Positions 1 to 8,302 are shown, counted from the stretch's first letter. The stretch: 64,000 bases of DNA from SUG1106 sp051883095 (GCA_051883095.1 JBJETB010000090.1:1-64000); one strand, 5' to 3'. The notes: generated by a model from the letters alone, not told the origin. Program-made: numbers and translations.

Positions 1-1001
1 ACATGGGTAATTGCACCTACAAGGCGGTTATTCTGAATTATTGGACTGCCGCTCATGCCCTGAACAATGCCTCCGCTGTATGAAAGAAGCCTTTTATCGG
101 TAACTTCTATTTCCATACCTTTACTGTCTGGAGTCTCCTGCCTGTTTACCTTATTGATCTTAATATCAAAGCGTTCCACTTTATCACCGTTAATTGTCGT
201 GAGTATATAGGCATCCCCTTCCTCAACCTGTTCCTGAGTGCCCATTACAACAGGCTGTGCAAGCTGTAAGCTTTCAAAATCTGTTCCTTTTGAATATATT
301 CCGAATTTCGAGTTCAGCAGGACATCTCCGATAGGTTTTTCGTTCCCATAGAATATACCTCTGATTTCACCGGGCTTTCCGGCTTTTCCTTCTTTTATGG
401 ACCTTACCTCTGTTCTTAAAAGGCTTCCTTTACCTGCACTGAGAAGTGCGCCCGTTCTGTTTTCATATATTCCATGTCCCAGAGCTGCGAATACATTGGT
501 TCTCGGGTCATAAAAAGTCAATGTGCCGATACCTGCAATTTTCTCCTTGACCCATATGCCTACTTTATATTCGCCTGTTTCATTATCCTTTGCAGGATAA
601 ACCTTCAGGCTTTGTTCTTCTTCTTTTCTCAGAATCTGCAGTTTCAGCGGCATGTACCGGTTCTCTGACATGGCTTTATTTACTGCTTCAGTTACATCTG
701 CAGCATAGTATACATTTTGGCCATTGATGGAAAGAATCATGTCTCCTATCTGCACACCTGCATCATATCCCGGACTTATCACACCTCTGTCTGTTTCTAT
801 TTCCTCCAGCCCTACTACCAGCACACCCTTCACATCCATCTGAATACCGACAGACTGACCTCCTGGTACCAGAACTCTCTCACTTACAACCTGAACTGTC
901 TCTTCAGCCTGATGAAAATAGTCGATAACAAAGCCTGCGCAGCTTATAATCCCGATTGTAATTACAAAAACAGCCAGCGCTTTTTTAAAATTTTTCTTCA
1001 T
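1..1001 (-). CDS. spoIVB: SpoIVB sporulation serine peptidase (S55), 3' part outside window
   Basis: SpoIVB is the forespore-secreted serine protease that signals across the intermembrane space to activate pro-sigma-K processing. Translating the minus strand from the ATG at 1001 gives 333 codons open to the window edge. An N-terminal membrane anchor (about residues 5-22) is followed by a PDZ-like region (about 45-130, with GYDAGVQIGDMI) and the S55 domain with the conserved LGHGI histidine motif and GMSGSPIIQ (about 315-323), which carries the catalytic serine. The C-terminus is cut off at base 1. The Shine-Dalgarno AGGTGG overlaps the stop of the BofC-like gene 12 bp upstream, so the two are probably co-translated. 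Confidence 0.95.
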   Translation of the reverse strand, partial: MKKNFKKALAVFVITIGIISCAGFVIDYFHQAEETVQVVSERVLVPGGQSVGIQMDVKGVLVVGLEEIETDRGVISPGYDAGVQIGDMILSINGQNVYYAADVTEAVNKAMSENRYMPLKLQILRKEEEQSLKVYPAKDNETGEYKVGIWVKEKIAGIGTLTFYDPRTNVFAALGHGIYENRTGALLSAGKGSLLRTEVRSIKEGKAGKPGEIRGIFYGNEKPIGDVLLNSKFGIYSKGTDFESLQLAQPVVMGTQEQVEEGDAYILTTINGDKVERFDIKINKVNRQETPDSKGMEIEVTDKRLLSYSGGIVQGMSGSPIIQNNRLVGAITH

Positions 1002-1013
1002 TTCGGATGCCAC

Positions 1014-1454
1014 CTAGCTTTCAAAATCCTGAAGCAAGATAGCCAGTTCCTCCTGACTGTTAATGGTAACGCCTTCATCGAAAAGCTGCTGGTCGGCTGT
1101 ACTCAGAAGATCATAAACTATCTCTGTAGTTTCCAGCTCAACCGTTTCACCCTTTGCATCTATAAAAAAAACTTTTATCTGGCCATCTACGCTCTTAACC
1201 CAATAATATGAAGAACCGCTATCTGAAATGATATCTTTTTTTCCCGAAGTTACATCATTTTCAGAATCATCTAATAATTCACTGTCAGTATCAGGTTCGG
1301 GAATACGGCTCGTATCAGTGCTGCTCTGCTTGTTTACCGGCTCTGTTTCCGTATCTGCAGGCCATGCGATGGCGACAATCAGAAGACAAAGCACCACAAT
1401 TATGGCTGAATATATAAAGGTTACGTAATTTTTTCTTTTTTTTGTAGCAAACAT
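1014..1454 (-). CDS. BofC-like membrane-anchored protein
   Basis: 146 residues: a short basic N-terminus, one membrane segment (about 12-31), an acidic Ser/Thr-rich linker (about 32-78), then a compact domain (about 80-146) beginning YYWVKSVDGQIKVFF and ending EELAILLQDFES. This domain resembles what I know of the C-terminal domain of BofC, an extracytoplasmic regulator of SpoIVB in Bacillus. The call rests on pattern recognition, not on a search. It lies between comEA and spoIVB, 12 bp before spoIVB, which fits a role with SpoIVB. Shine-Dalgarno GAGGTGAT precedes the ATG. Without the BofC match it would be an unknown single-pass exported protein. Confidence 0.65.
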   Translation of the reverse strand: MFATKKRKNYVTFIYSAIIVVLCLLIVAIAWPADTETEPVNKQSSTDTSRIPEPDTDSELLDDSENDVTSGKKDIISDSGSSYYWVKSVDGQIKVFFIDAKGETVELETTEIVYDLLSTADQQLFDEGVTINSQEELAILLQDFES

Positions 1455-1494
1455 ATCATCACCTCAAAGATATTGTTTACTGAACTGGAAAAAA

Positions 1495-2151
1495 TTATAC
1501 CGTAATGTAGTTTTTTATGCTGTCGTAGGTTTTGTCTCCGATGCCTGTAACGTTTTTTATATCTTCTGTTTTAGTAAATCTGCCGTTGGTTTCTCTGTAT
1601 TCAATTATGCGCTCAGCTTTTGACGGTCCTATACCTGGTATCGTCTGAAGCGTAACCGAATCTGCCATGTTAATATTAACCTTTCCATTGCTGATACCGC
1701 TCATGCTGCCGGTGTTTCCTTCATCTGAAACATATCCTGCCTTTGACATTACAGTGATTTTCTGTCCGTCGTATACAGCCTCCGCTCTGTTAAGCATTTC
1801 CGTCGAAGCACTTTCTGTCAGTCCTCCTGCCATTTCAATCACCTGGAACAGTCTGGTACCCTCACTTACCTTATATACTCCCGGTGATTTAACCTCACCG
1901 TCTATATCTACATATATTTCTGCTCCGGATAAAGCTGATTCCTCCGTTTCAATCTTAGTCTCACCTCTATTTACGGCTTTTTCCTCAGTTACAGTTGGCG
2001 TTTCTCCACCTGAGCCGTAAAACCAGAAAAATAAAACAGCAGCACCGATTATTACCGGGAGGGCTGCCGTTTTTAATCTTTCTTTATTGTTTAAAACAAG
2101 CGTCTTTAAGCTGTCTAAATTTACAAGCTTTAAAGTGTTTTGGATTTTCAT
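1495..2151 (-). CDS. comEA: ComEA-type DNA-binding competence protein
   Basis: 218 residues. A membrane anchor (about 32-47) is followed by an exposed linker, an SLBB domain (about 78-135, with VYKVSEGTRLFQVIEMAGG) and a C-terminal helix-hairpin-helix pair (about 155-218, with INMADSVTLQTIPGIGPSKA and VTGIGDKTYDSI). This is the standard ComEA order: an extracellular receptor that hands double-stranded DNA to the ComEC channel. comEC lies about 61 kb away at the other window edge, so the usual comEA-comEC operon is split. A sigma-A type promoter lies just upstream. Confidence 0.92.
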   Translation of the reverse strand: MKIQNTLKLVNLDSLKTLVLNNKERLKTAALPVIIGAAVLFFWFYGSGGETPTVTEEKAVNRGETKIETEESALSGAEIYVDIDGEVKSPGVYKVSEGTRLFQVIEMAGGLTESASTEMLNRAEAVYDGQKITVMSKAGYVSDEGNTGSMSGISNGKVNINMADSVTLQTIPGIGPSKAERIIEYRETNGRFTKTEDIKNVTGIGDKTYDSIKNYITV

Positions 2152-2175
2152 GTAAATGCCCCCTTTAATGACATT

Positions 2176-2204
2176 ATATTACATCATTTTGAAGCATTTG
2201 TCAA
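2176..2204 (-). promoter_or_regulatory. Promoter of comEA-bofC-spoIVB
   Basis: On the minus strand: -35 TTGACA (2199-2204), 17-bp spacer, -10 TAATAT (2176-2181); an alternative TATAAT lies 3 bp further downstream. It sits between the stop of the DUF2344 gene and the comEA start. No forespore-specific promoter for spoIVB was recognised. Confidence 0.6.
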
Positions 2205-2206
2205 TG

Positions 2207-2887
2207 TTAATATTGTAATTTGTTTACAAAAAAAATGTTTATACGCTCTACTTCTATTTCATACCTTGGTGTGTCAATGCCGCTGAATTCACAAAAGCTG
2301 GAAATAACAAGCTCCGGACTGCAGTTAGATTTGCTTCCACAATCAAGAAGAGCCTTAATCATTGCAAACTCACCTATTTTGCTTATTTCCAGATTTCTTA
2401 TCATGTTTCTGATATTCACCGGCTCCATCTTTTTAGTTTTTTTCATGCGCTTCATAGCTGTAATTTCGCTCAGAGAAAGATATTTTTCCATGGTATCCTG
2501 CAGTTCTTCTTCACTCTGTTCAGTAGGAATCCAGATCTTGTACTCGGCTGCATCAGCATCTGCTGCCAGAGATTTAATGTTCTCATCAAGTTCAAAGCAG
2601 GACAGGAGTTTTATTCCCTCAGGCATTTCATTTCGAAGCTTCTCCATAATTTCCCCGGTGGTATGGGGCATCTGGGTTTCAAACTCAATCAGTTCACATC
2701 TGCTTGAATAACCAAGAGAAAGGGGCTGGGCAAAACCCATTTTAGGGTGAGGGTTAAAGCCCTGAGAATATTTCAGAGCAAGTCCCGTCTTTTTGAATGC
2801 CCTTTTAAACATTCTGAGAAGATCCAGGTGGGAGGTGTACTTTATATATCCGTCCTTGCTGAACTTGATAGCATATCTGTTATTCAT
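2207..2887 (-). CDS. DUF2344 (TIGR03936) radical SAM-linked protein
   Basis: 226 residues with the family N-terminus (YAIKFSKDGYIKYTSHLDLLRMFKRA) and the motif YSQGFNPHPKMGFAQPLSLG. Proteins of this family are encoded beside, or fused to, the TIGR03960 radical SAM protein, as here, where the reading frames overlap by 8 bp. The biochemical role is not established. In many Clostridia the pair precedes ribonuclease G and rplU; no ribonuclease G gene is present here. Confidence 0.88.
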   Translation of the reverse strand: MNNRYAIKFSKDGYIKYTSHLDLLRMFKRAFKKTGLALKYSQGFNPHPKMGFAQPLSLGYSSRCELIEFETQMPHTTGEIMEKLRNEMPEGIKLLSCFELDENIKSLAADADAAEYKIWIPTEQSEEELQDTMEKYLSLSEITAMKRMKKTKKMEPVNIRNMIRNLEISKIGEFAMIKALLDCGSKSNCSPELVISSFCEFSGIDTPRYEIEVERINIFFVNKLQY

Positions 2888-4766
2888 CAGCGCATCCCCC
2901 TTCCTGTACAGAATCCTTTTTTAATATTCCATCCATAGCACATTTAACATGACGATTCATACCGCAGCCTGTACATCCCAGCCTGCAGTCACGTGTCGTC
3001 TTTTCTTCGAGAGCCTTCTTTGCCTCATTGATAAGATATTTCTTTGATACTCCGCAGTCTATAACATCCCATGGCAATATTTCATCAAAGCTGCGTTTTC
3101 TCACAGTATAGAAATCAGCATCTATGCCGCTTTCGTTAAAAGCTTTTTTCCATGCATCAGGCCTGAAATGCTCTGTCCAGCCGTCCAGTCTGGCGCCTGC
3201 CTTATGAGCCTCATAAAGAAGCTTTCCTGTACGTCTGTCACCTCTGGCAAAAACAGCCTCGTAGGCGCTTGTGGTGTTGTCGTGATAATTAAATGTCACG
3301 CCCTTTATCCGCAGTTTCTGAGCAAGATAGTTGTGCTTCTCCTCGAACTCCTCAGGAGTATTCTGAGATTCCCACTGGAAAGGCGTATCTGCCTTAGGCA
3401 CGAAATTCGAGACGCTCACTGTCACGTTAAACCTGCCGCCTTTAGGTCCGTTAATCTTATAATTCAGTTCTATAATCCTCTTTGCAATATCTGCGATTCC
3501 GTCCAGATCCTCGTAAGTCTCCGTCGGAAGTCCGATCATAAAATAAAGCTTAATGTGCTTCCACCCCAGAGTAAGAGCCTGCTCTATGGAATTAAAGATA
3601 TCATCGTCAGTTACACCTTTGTTTATAACGTCTCTCAGCCGCTGAGTTCCGGCCTCCGGAGCATAGGTAAGACCTGATTTCTTGTACTCCTGAATCTTGT
3701 TAAGCACGTCAAATGCAAACTTGTCAATTCTAAGAGACGGCAGTGAAAGAGAAACGTTTTCTTTCTTTGTGTAATCGATAAGCTCTGTTGCAAGCTCCTC
3801 AAAACATGAATAATCACTTGTGGAAAGGGACAGAAGCGAAAGCTCTTCATGGCCGGTGTTGGCCAGCTGTGCTTTTGCCAGCTTCAGAACTGTTTCTCTG
3901 CTTCTTTCTCTTACAGGTCTGTATATCATTCCCGCCTGACAGAACCTGCATCCTCTGGTACAGCCCCTGAAGGTCTCCACCACGGCTCTGTCGTGAACAG
4001 CTTCAACTATTGGAATTATCGGATTTACAGGGAAGTCAAGTGACTCAGTGTCCGGGACTATTGCGCGAAGCACAGTATCAGGAGCGCCTTCATATAGTTT
4101 ACATAATTCTTTTATTGTTCCATCACCGTTGTAAACAGGCTCATAAAATGAAGGCACATAAACTCCTTCCATTTTGCAGGCCTCCTTTAGAAAATCTTCT
4201 CTGCTCATGCCGGCTTTTTTACACTCGGCATATTTCTCCAGCATTTCAGGCAGAGCTTTTTCTCCGTCACCTATTAGAAAAATGTCTATAAAGTCAGCAA
4301 GTGGCTCAGGGTTGTATGCACATGGTCCTCCTGCCGCGATAATCGGGTATTCTTCTCCTCTTTCCTTTCTATATAAAGGGATTCCGCCAAGTTCAAGCAT
4401 ATTGAGAACAGTAGAATACGACATTTCATACTGAAGTGTAAAACCGACAAAATCCATCTCTCTTATGGGTGTTTTGGTTTCCAGTGTCATCAATGGAACA
4501 TTTTCCTGCCTCATCAGATCTTCCATATCCGCTGCAGGGGCAAACACTCTCTGACAGTATATGTTGGCATTCTTGTTCAGAACGTTGTATAAAATCTGCA
4601 GTCCCAGATATGACATGCCGATTTCGTAAAGATCGGGAAATGCAAAAGCAAAGTTCACATCTACATTGTCAGGGTTTTTTACAGCAGAATTAACCTCGCC
4701 TCCGATATACCTTCCCGGTTTTTCGACCCTCTTTAAGAGCTGGTCAAGTTTATTTTTTAAATCCAT
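2880..4766 (-). CDS. B12-binding-domain-like radical SAM protein, TIGR03960 family
   Basis: 628 residues. The N-terminal half resembles a cobalamin-binding fold (with GGPCAYNPEPLADFIDIFLIGDGE). The radical SAM cluster ligands are C269-x3-C273-x2-C276 in the context TFRGCTRGCRFCQAG. A Cys cluster near the C-terminus (CRLGCTGCGMNRHVKC) probably binds a second iron-sulfur centre. Substrate unknown. It overlaps the DUF2344 gene by 8 bp and follows the HD-domain gene by 3 bp, so the three genes form one transcription unit. Confidence 0.92.
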   Translation of the reverse strand: MDLKNKLDQLLKRVEKPGRYIGGEVNSAVKNPDNVDVNFAFAFPDLYEIGMSYLGLQILYNVLNKNANIYCQRVFAPAADMEDLMRQENVPLMTLETKTPIREMDFVGFTLQYEMSYSTVLNMLELGGIPLYRKERGEEYPIIAAGGPCAYNPEPLADFIDIFLIGDGEKALPEMLEKYAECKKAGMSREDFLKEACKMEGVYVPSFYEPVYNGDGTIKELCKLYEGAPDTVLRAIVPDTESLDFPVNPIIPIVEAVHDRAVVETFRGCTRGCRFCQAGMIYRPVRERSRETVLKLAKAQLANTGHEELSLLSLSTSDYSCFEELATELIDYTKKENVSLSLPSLRIDKFAFDVLNKIQEYKKSGLTYAPEAGTQRLRDVINKGVTDDDIFNSIEQALTLGWKHIKLYFMIGLPTETYEDLDGIADIAKRIIELNYKINGPKGGRFNVTVSVSNFVPKADTPFQWESQNTPEEFEEKHNYLAQKLRIKGVTFNYHDNTTSAYEAVFARGDRRTGKLLYEAHKAGARLDGWTEHFRPDAWKKAFNESGIDADFYTVRKRSFDEILPWDVIDCGVSKKYLINEAKKALEEKTTRDCRLGCTGCGMNRHVKCAMDGILKKDSVQEGGCADE

Positions 4767-4769
4767 ACT

Positions 4770-5315
4770 TTATTTCTCCTTATCTGAAAACAGGCTGTCC
4801 ACACTCTGTCCTATTACACCTGCTATATCCTCAAGCAGCATTTCCGTTTCCGCTTTTCGCGCCATAATATTGGCTTTAATCTCCGGTCTGTCAGGAGCTT
4901 TATCAAGTATATATTCTATTCTCTCGTCCAGACCCACATATTTATCTTCCTTTACCAGTCTGTCCGCAAGGCATACCATGTCACACTCATTAAGCCTGTC
5001 CACAGGATTAAACGGTGAGTAGAACATATGCACGCGAATTATATCAGCTTCATCATTATAACCAAGAGCTTCGAGGGCATCAGCACCGATTTCCCAGTGC
5101 TTATCGCTGACTCTGGCCACATCGTGTGCAAGCCCTGCACCCTTTATAAGGTCCAGATCGAGGCTGTAACCGTGTTTATTCAAAGTCTCCGCCAGTTTTA
5201 CCGCTGTATCTGTAACGGCCATGCAATGTGCCTTTACGTGTTCCGGCGTTTTATACTCAATATATAGTTTCTTAACTTCTTCTTCGGAAATTCTTTTTTT
5301 CTTTGCCTGTGTCAT
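4770..5315 (-). CDS. HD-domain metal-dependent phosphohydrolase
   Basis: 181 residues with HD-superfamily ligands: HVKAHC near the start, LAHDVA in the middle and a downstream histidine (IIRVHMF). Substrate unknown; HD proteins of this kind act on nucleotides or other phosphate esters. The ATG at 5315 is preferred because GGAAGG stands 7 bp upstream; in-frame starts at 5336 and 5408 have poorer sites, and 5408 would overlap the upstream gene. Confidence 0.8.
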   Translation of the reverse strand: MTQAKKKRISEEEVKKLYIEYKTPEHVKAHCMAVTDTAVKLAETLNKHGYSLDLDLIKGAGLAHDVARVSDKHWEIGADALEALGYNDEADIIRVHMFYSPFNPVDRLNECDMVCLADRLVKEDKYVGLDERIEYILDKAPDRPEIKANIMARKAETEMLLEDIAGVIGQSVDSLFSDKEK

Positions 5316-5358
5316 AGCCTGTCCTTCCGTTTTCATCAATTCATGCCTTAATATTGTA

Positions 5359-5865
5359 TCATAAATCCGTCTGACTGTACAGAAATTCTGCCCCTGATTT
5401 CTTGTCAAATGAGCCTATTATCTGACCCTTTTTTACCTTGTCTCCTGTTACAACAGTCAGCTGGCACAGATTGCCGTATGTTGTGACCTTGTCATTGTGT
5501 TTTATTTTTACGTACATTCCCATATCCTCGTTTATTCCGACGGTGGTTACCTCTCCTGCCGCCGTCGCATAAACTACCTGTATGCCGTTCTCATCCGCCT
5601 TTCCCATAGGTTCACCGAATTCCCCGACTTTATTTGCCTTCAGAACTACAGATGTAATGTCGCTGTGAATATCTCCTGCTTCCTCAATCAGCCTGGAACC
5701 TGCGGTTTTTATGTCTTCTGCTGTGTAGTTTTTTTGAAAGTGCTCTCCTACAAAAGCTTTTACCTCCCGCACACCTTTTATGTCGAGCATGCCTATTGTC
5801 CTTATCCCTGCAAAAATCACCATGCAGATGACTATCTGTATCACGAGCTTATCTCTGAAATTCAT
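5359..5865 (-). CDS. Zinc-less LytM/M23-like membrane protein, SpoIVFA-like
   Basis: 168 residues with one N-terminal membrane segment (about 8-25) and a C-terminal LytM-like domain (about 90-160, with GMYVKIKHNDKVTTYGNLCQL and GDKVKKGQIIGSF). Where active M23 enzymes read YxHL this protein reads YGNL, and the closing HxH motif is absent (AEFLYSQ). It should therefore bind no zinc and have no peptidase activity. SpoIVFA and SpoIIQ are sporulation proteins with comparable LytM domains, and spoIVFA often lies upstream of the TIGR03960 gene in Clostridia. No spoIVFB partner follows here. The start at 5865 (ATG) fits GAGG 8-9 bp upstream better than a GTG at 5874. Confidence 0.7.
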   Translation of the reverse strand: MNFRDKLVIQIVICMVIFAGIRTIGMLDIKGVREVKAFVGEHFQKNYTAEDIKTAGSRLIEEAGDIHSDITSVVLKANKVGEFGEPMGKADENGIQVVYATAAGEVTTVGINEDMGMYVKIKHNDKVTTYGNLCQLTVVTGDKVKKGQIIGSFDKKSGAEFLYSQTDL

Positions 5866-5946
5866 TTTTTGCACCTCTGCTTTATTCTTAGTTGATTTTA
5901 TGAAAGTGCAAAGTCTATAATTACGCTTTTAGTATAATTTAATACA

Positions 5947-5971
5947 TAAAAAAATCCCCTATGCGGGGATT
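5947..5971 (-). terminator. Terminator after obgE
   Basis: Minus-strand hairpin AATCCCC-GCATA-GGGGATT followed by a T run, 7 bp after the obgE stop. It separates the rplU-rpmA-obgE unit from the LytM/HD/radical-SAM unit. Confidence 0.85.
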
Positions 5972-5977
5972 AAAATT

Positions 5978-7279
5978 TTAATATTCGTCCCAGTATTCAA
6001 ATTCGTAGTTCTGGATTCTGATGCTGTCGCCTTCTTCAAGACCCATTTCCTTAAGTTCGTCGATAGCTCCGTTTTTCTCAATATATTTGTAGAGATACCT
6101 GAGTGAACCCATATCATTGAAATTGGTTGAATTGAAAATCTTCGTAAGCTGCTTGCCCTCGAGAACATATACACCTGCTTCTTCATCATAGCTGGCATAG
6201 ATGTCTCTGTAGGTAGGATCATTTTCATCACTCTCGAAGTCAAAATACTCTGTCAGATCCTCTTCAGGCTCAGGATTTGCCTCTATTCTCTTAAGCTCAT
6301 TCAGAGCAGCCGCAAGAATTTCCTCCACGCCCATATTAAGTGGTGCGGACATCGGGAAAACCTGATATCCTTTTTCCTCTACATATGCCTTGAATTCAAG
6401 ATATTTAGGATCGTTTTCGTCTATCATATCTATCTTGTTGGCGGCAACCAGCTGAGGCTTTTTAAGAATTCTAGGGCTGTACGCCTCCAGTTCCTTATTT
6501 ATCTTTTCAAAATCGTCGATTGGATCTCTTCCCTCACTGCCTGATACATCTACAACGTGGATAAGTACCTTGGTACGTTCAATGTGCTTGAGGAATTTGA
6601 ATCCCATTCCCAGTCCTTCACTGGCGCCTTCGATTATTCCCGCTATATCGGCCATGACAAAACTGGTATCGTAAAGCTGTACTACCCCCAGATTAGGGTC
6701 AATGGTCGTAAAGTGATAATTTGCAATCTTAGGCTGAGCGCTGGTTGAAACAGCCAGAAGTGAAGATTTACCCACATTAGGAAAACCTACAAGTCCCACA
6801 TCAGCAATGAGCTTAAGCTCCAGTATTATACTTCTTTCCTTGGCTGCTCCTCCGGCTTCGGCAAAATTAGGCGCCTGTCTTACGGAATTTTTGAAATGAA
6901 CATTACCTCTGCCACCTTTGCCGCCCTTTGCTGCAACAAAAGATTCGCCATCTTCAGTAAGGTCCTTCATTACCGTTCCGCTGGCTTCATCAAGTATTAC
7001 AGTTCCCATGGGAACTTTTATGATAAGGTCTTGTCCGGCCTTTCCGAAACGATTTTTTTTCATTCCGTTCTTGCCGGCTTCAGCCTCATATTTCTTCTTA
7101 TATTTAAAATCCATCAAAGTTCTCAGGTTTCTGTCTGCCTGAAATATAACGTCGCCGCCTTTGCCGCCGTCGCCTCCGTCAGGTCCTCCCTGAGGAACGA
7201 AAGGTTCACGTCTGAAGGTTACGGCACCGTCTCCGCCCTTGCCGGATTTTATCATAATTTTGGCTCTGTCTACAAACAT
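5978..7279 (-). CDS. obgE: Obg GTPase (ObgE/CgtA)
   Basis: 433 residues in canonical order: glycine-rich Obg fold (1-158, with GGDGGKGGDV), G domain from about 159 (GFPNVGKSSLL P-loop, DIAGIIEGA switch II, AANKIDM guanine recognition) and a C-terminal OCT domain (about 350-433). Obg binds the large ribosomal subunit and links GTP level to ribosome maturation and, in spore formers, sporulation. It follows rplU-rpmA, its usual neighbours, and is preceded by an attenuator-like hairpin. Shine-Dalgarno GAGGAGG. Confidence 0.97.
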   Translation of the reverse strand: MFVDRAKIMIKSGKGGDGAVTFRREPFVPQGGPDGGDGGKGGDVIFQADRNLRTLMDFKYKKKYEAEAGKNGMKKNRFGKAGQDLIIKVPMGTVILDEASGTVMKDLTEDGESFVAAKGGKGGRGNVHFKNSVRQAPNFAEAGGAAKERSIILELKLIADVGLVGFPNVGKSSLLAVSTSAQPKIANYHFTTIDPNLGVVQLYDTSFVMADIAGIIEGASEGLGMGFKFLKHIERTKVLIHVVDVSGSEGRDPIDDFEKINKELEAYSPRILKKPQLVAANKIDMIDENDPKYLEFKAYVEEKGYQVFPMSAPLNMGVEEILAAALNELKRIEANPEPEEDLTEYFDFESDENDPTYRDIYASYDEEAGVYVLEGKQLTKIFNSTNFNDMGSLRYLYKYIEKNGAIDELKEMGLEEGDSIRIQNYEFEYWDEY

Positions 7280-7303
7280 TTTAGAACCTCCTCTGTATGG
7301 TAC

Positions 7304-7338
7304 AAAAAGACCCTGTACGATATATTATATACAGGGTC
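7304..7338 (-). terminator. Intra-operon hairpin with T run between rpmA and obgE
   Basis: Minus-strand GACCCTGTA (7330-7338), a 12-nt loop, then TACAGGGTC (7309-7317) and TTTTT. It has the form of an intrinsic terminator inside the rplU-rpmA-obgE unit, which would make obgE expression lower than that of the ribosomal proteins by partial read-through. Confidence 0.75.
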
Positions 7339-7349
7339 ATAAAATCTAA

Positions 7350-7610
7350 TTAAGCTTCTTTCGGATAAACGCTGACTTGTTTTCTAGTCTTGTCTTTTCT
7401 TTCAAACTTAACTGCTCCGTCAATCTTAGCGAATAAAGTATCATCTCCGCCGATGCCTACGTTATTGCCTGGATGGAACTTAGTTCCTCTCTGTCTAACC
7501 AAAATGCTTCCGGCGCTTACGAACTGACCGTCACCAGCCTTAAGACCAAGACGTTTGGACTCGGAGTCACGACCGTTCTTAGAGCTACCTACACCTTTTT
7601 TACTTGCCAT
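7350..7610 (-). CDS. rpmA: 50S ribosomal protein L27, without the Prp-cleaved extension
   Basis: 86 residues beginning MASKKGVGSSKNGRDSESK, i.e. directly at the mature L27 N-terminus that reaches the peptidyl-transferase centre. Most Firmicutes instead make L27 with a short leader (of the type MLxxNLQFFA) removed by the protease Prp, whose gene lies between rplU and rpmA. Here only 30 bp separate the two genes and the start is firm (AGGAGGT 6 bp before the ATG), so both the leader and the local prp gene are absent. Confidence 0.96.
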   Translation of the reverse strand: MASKKGVGSSKNGRDSESKRLGLKAGDGQFVSAGSILVRQRGTKFHPGNNVGIGGDDTLFAKIDGAVKFERKDKTRKQVSVYPKEA

Positions 7611-7640
7611 AAAAAGTACCTCCTAACTATATCAGATAGA

Positions 7641-8156
7641 TTACTTTAATGCTGCTTCAATAGCTTCGATGATTACAGCCTTGGTAGCCTTTTCATCGAT
7701 AGCGATATTGTTTTCCTTAGCAAAAGCAATCAGTTCGTCTTTTTTCATTGATGCGGAAACCTTCTTAACTGCCTTAGCTTCTTCCTTTGCAGGTTCTGCT
7801 GCAGCCTCAGCCTTAGGTGCTTCCTTCTTAGCTGCCTTCTTAGGAGCTGCTCCGCCGAGAGATTCAATCTTAACCATTGTGTATGGCTGTCTGTGTCCCT
7901 GTTTCTTGCGGTAGTCCTTCTTAGCCTTATACTTGAAGATGATAACCTTCTGGCCCTTTCCGTTTTCTACTACGCTGCCTGTTACAGCTGCATCAACGTA
8001 AGGAGTTCCAACCTTTACGTCTTTGCCTTCTCCCAGTACGAGAACCTTGTCAAAAGTAACTGTTTCACCAACTTCTGCGTTTAACTTCTCAATGGTGATA
8101 ACGTCGCCTTCCTGTACTCTGTACTGCTTTCCACCAGTTTCAATTACTGCGTACAT
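7641..8156 (-). CDS. rplU: 50S ribosomal protein L21 with C-terminal extension
   Basis: 171 residues. Residues 1 to about 101 are L21 (MYAVIETGGKQYRVQEGD through MVKIESLGG). An Ala/Lys/Glu-rich linker (about 103-137) follows, then a helical module (about 138-171, MKKDELIAFAKENNIAIDEK and on) of the SAP/Rho-N/HeH kind. L21 is normally about 103 residues, so the tail nearly doubles it. The frame is intact and the stop is followed by rpmA 30 bp away. Function of the tail is unknown; nucleic-acid binding is a guess from the fold type. Confidence 0.95.
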   Translation of the reverse strand: MYAVIETGGKQYRVQEGDVITIEKLNAEVGETVTFDKVLVLGEGKDVKVGTPYVDAAVTGSVVENGKGQKVIIFKYKAKKDYRKKQGHRQPYTMVKIESLGGAAPKKAAKKEAPKAEAAAEPAKEEAKAVKKVSASMKKDELIAFAKENNIAIDEKATKAVIIEAIEAALK

Positions 8157-8242
8157 TAATTTTTATCCTCCTCTATCCAGTCTCGCCATTGTGGGTGGCT
8201 TAATTGCACTTCAAAACCCAGTCTGCGCGGCTCAACTCAGTT

Positions 8243-8271
8243 ATCATACCATTGAAACAACTCAATGTCAA
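8243..8271 (-). promoter_or_regulatory. Promoter and 5' leader of rplU-rpmA-obgE
   Basis: Minus strand TTGACA (8266-8271), 17-bp spacer, TATGAT (8243-8248). It leaves a leader of about 80 nt before the rplU ATG at 8156. The leader can form at least one short stem (TGGGT pairing with ACCCA) and may act as an L21-type autoregulatory leader, but I could not match it to a known leader by eye. Confidence 0.8.
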
Positions 8272-8302
8272 GGGTTAAACTGAAAAAATTTCGTACAATT
8301 CG

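Noticed and set aside
717..1211. Plus-strand open frame across spoIVB and the BofC-like gene
   Set aside because: Lies opposite two supported genes; its product is low-complexity and Cys/Tyr/Leu-rich without a family.
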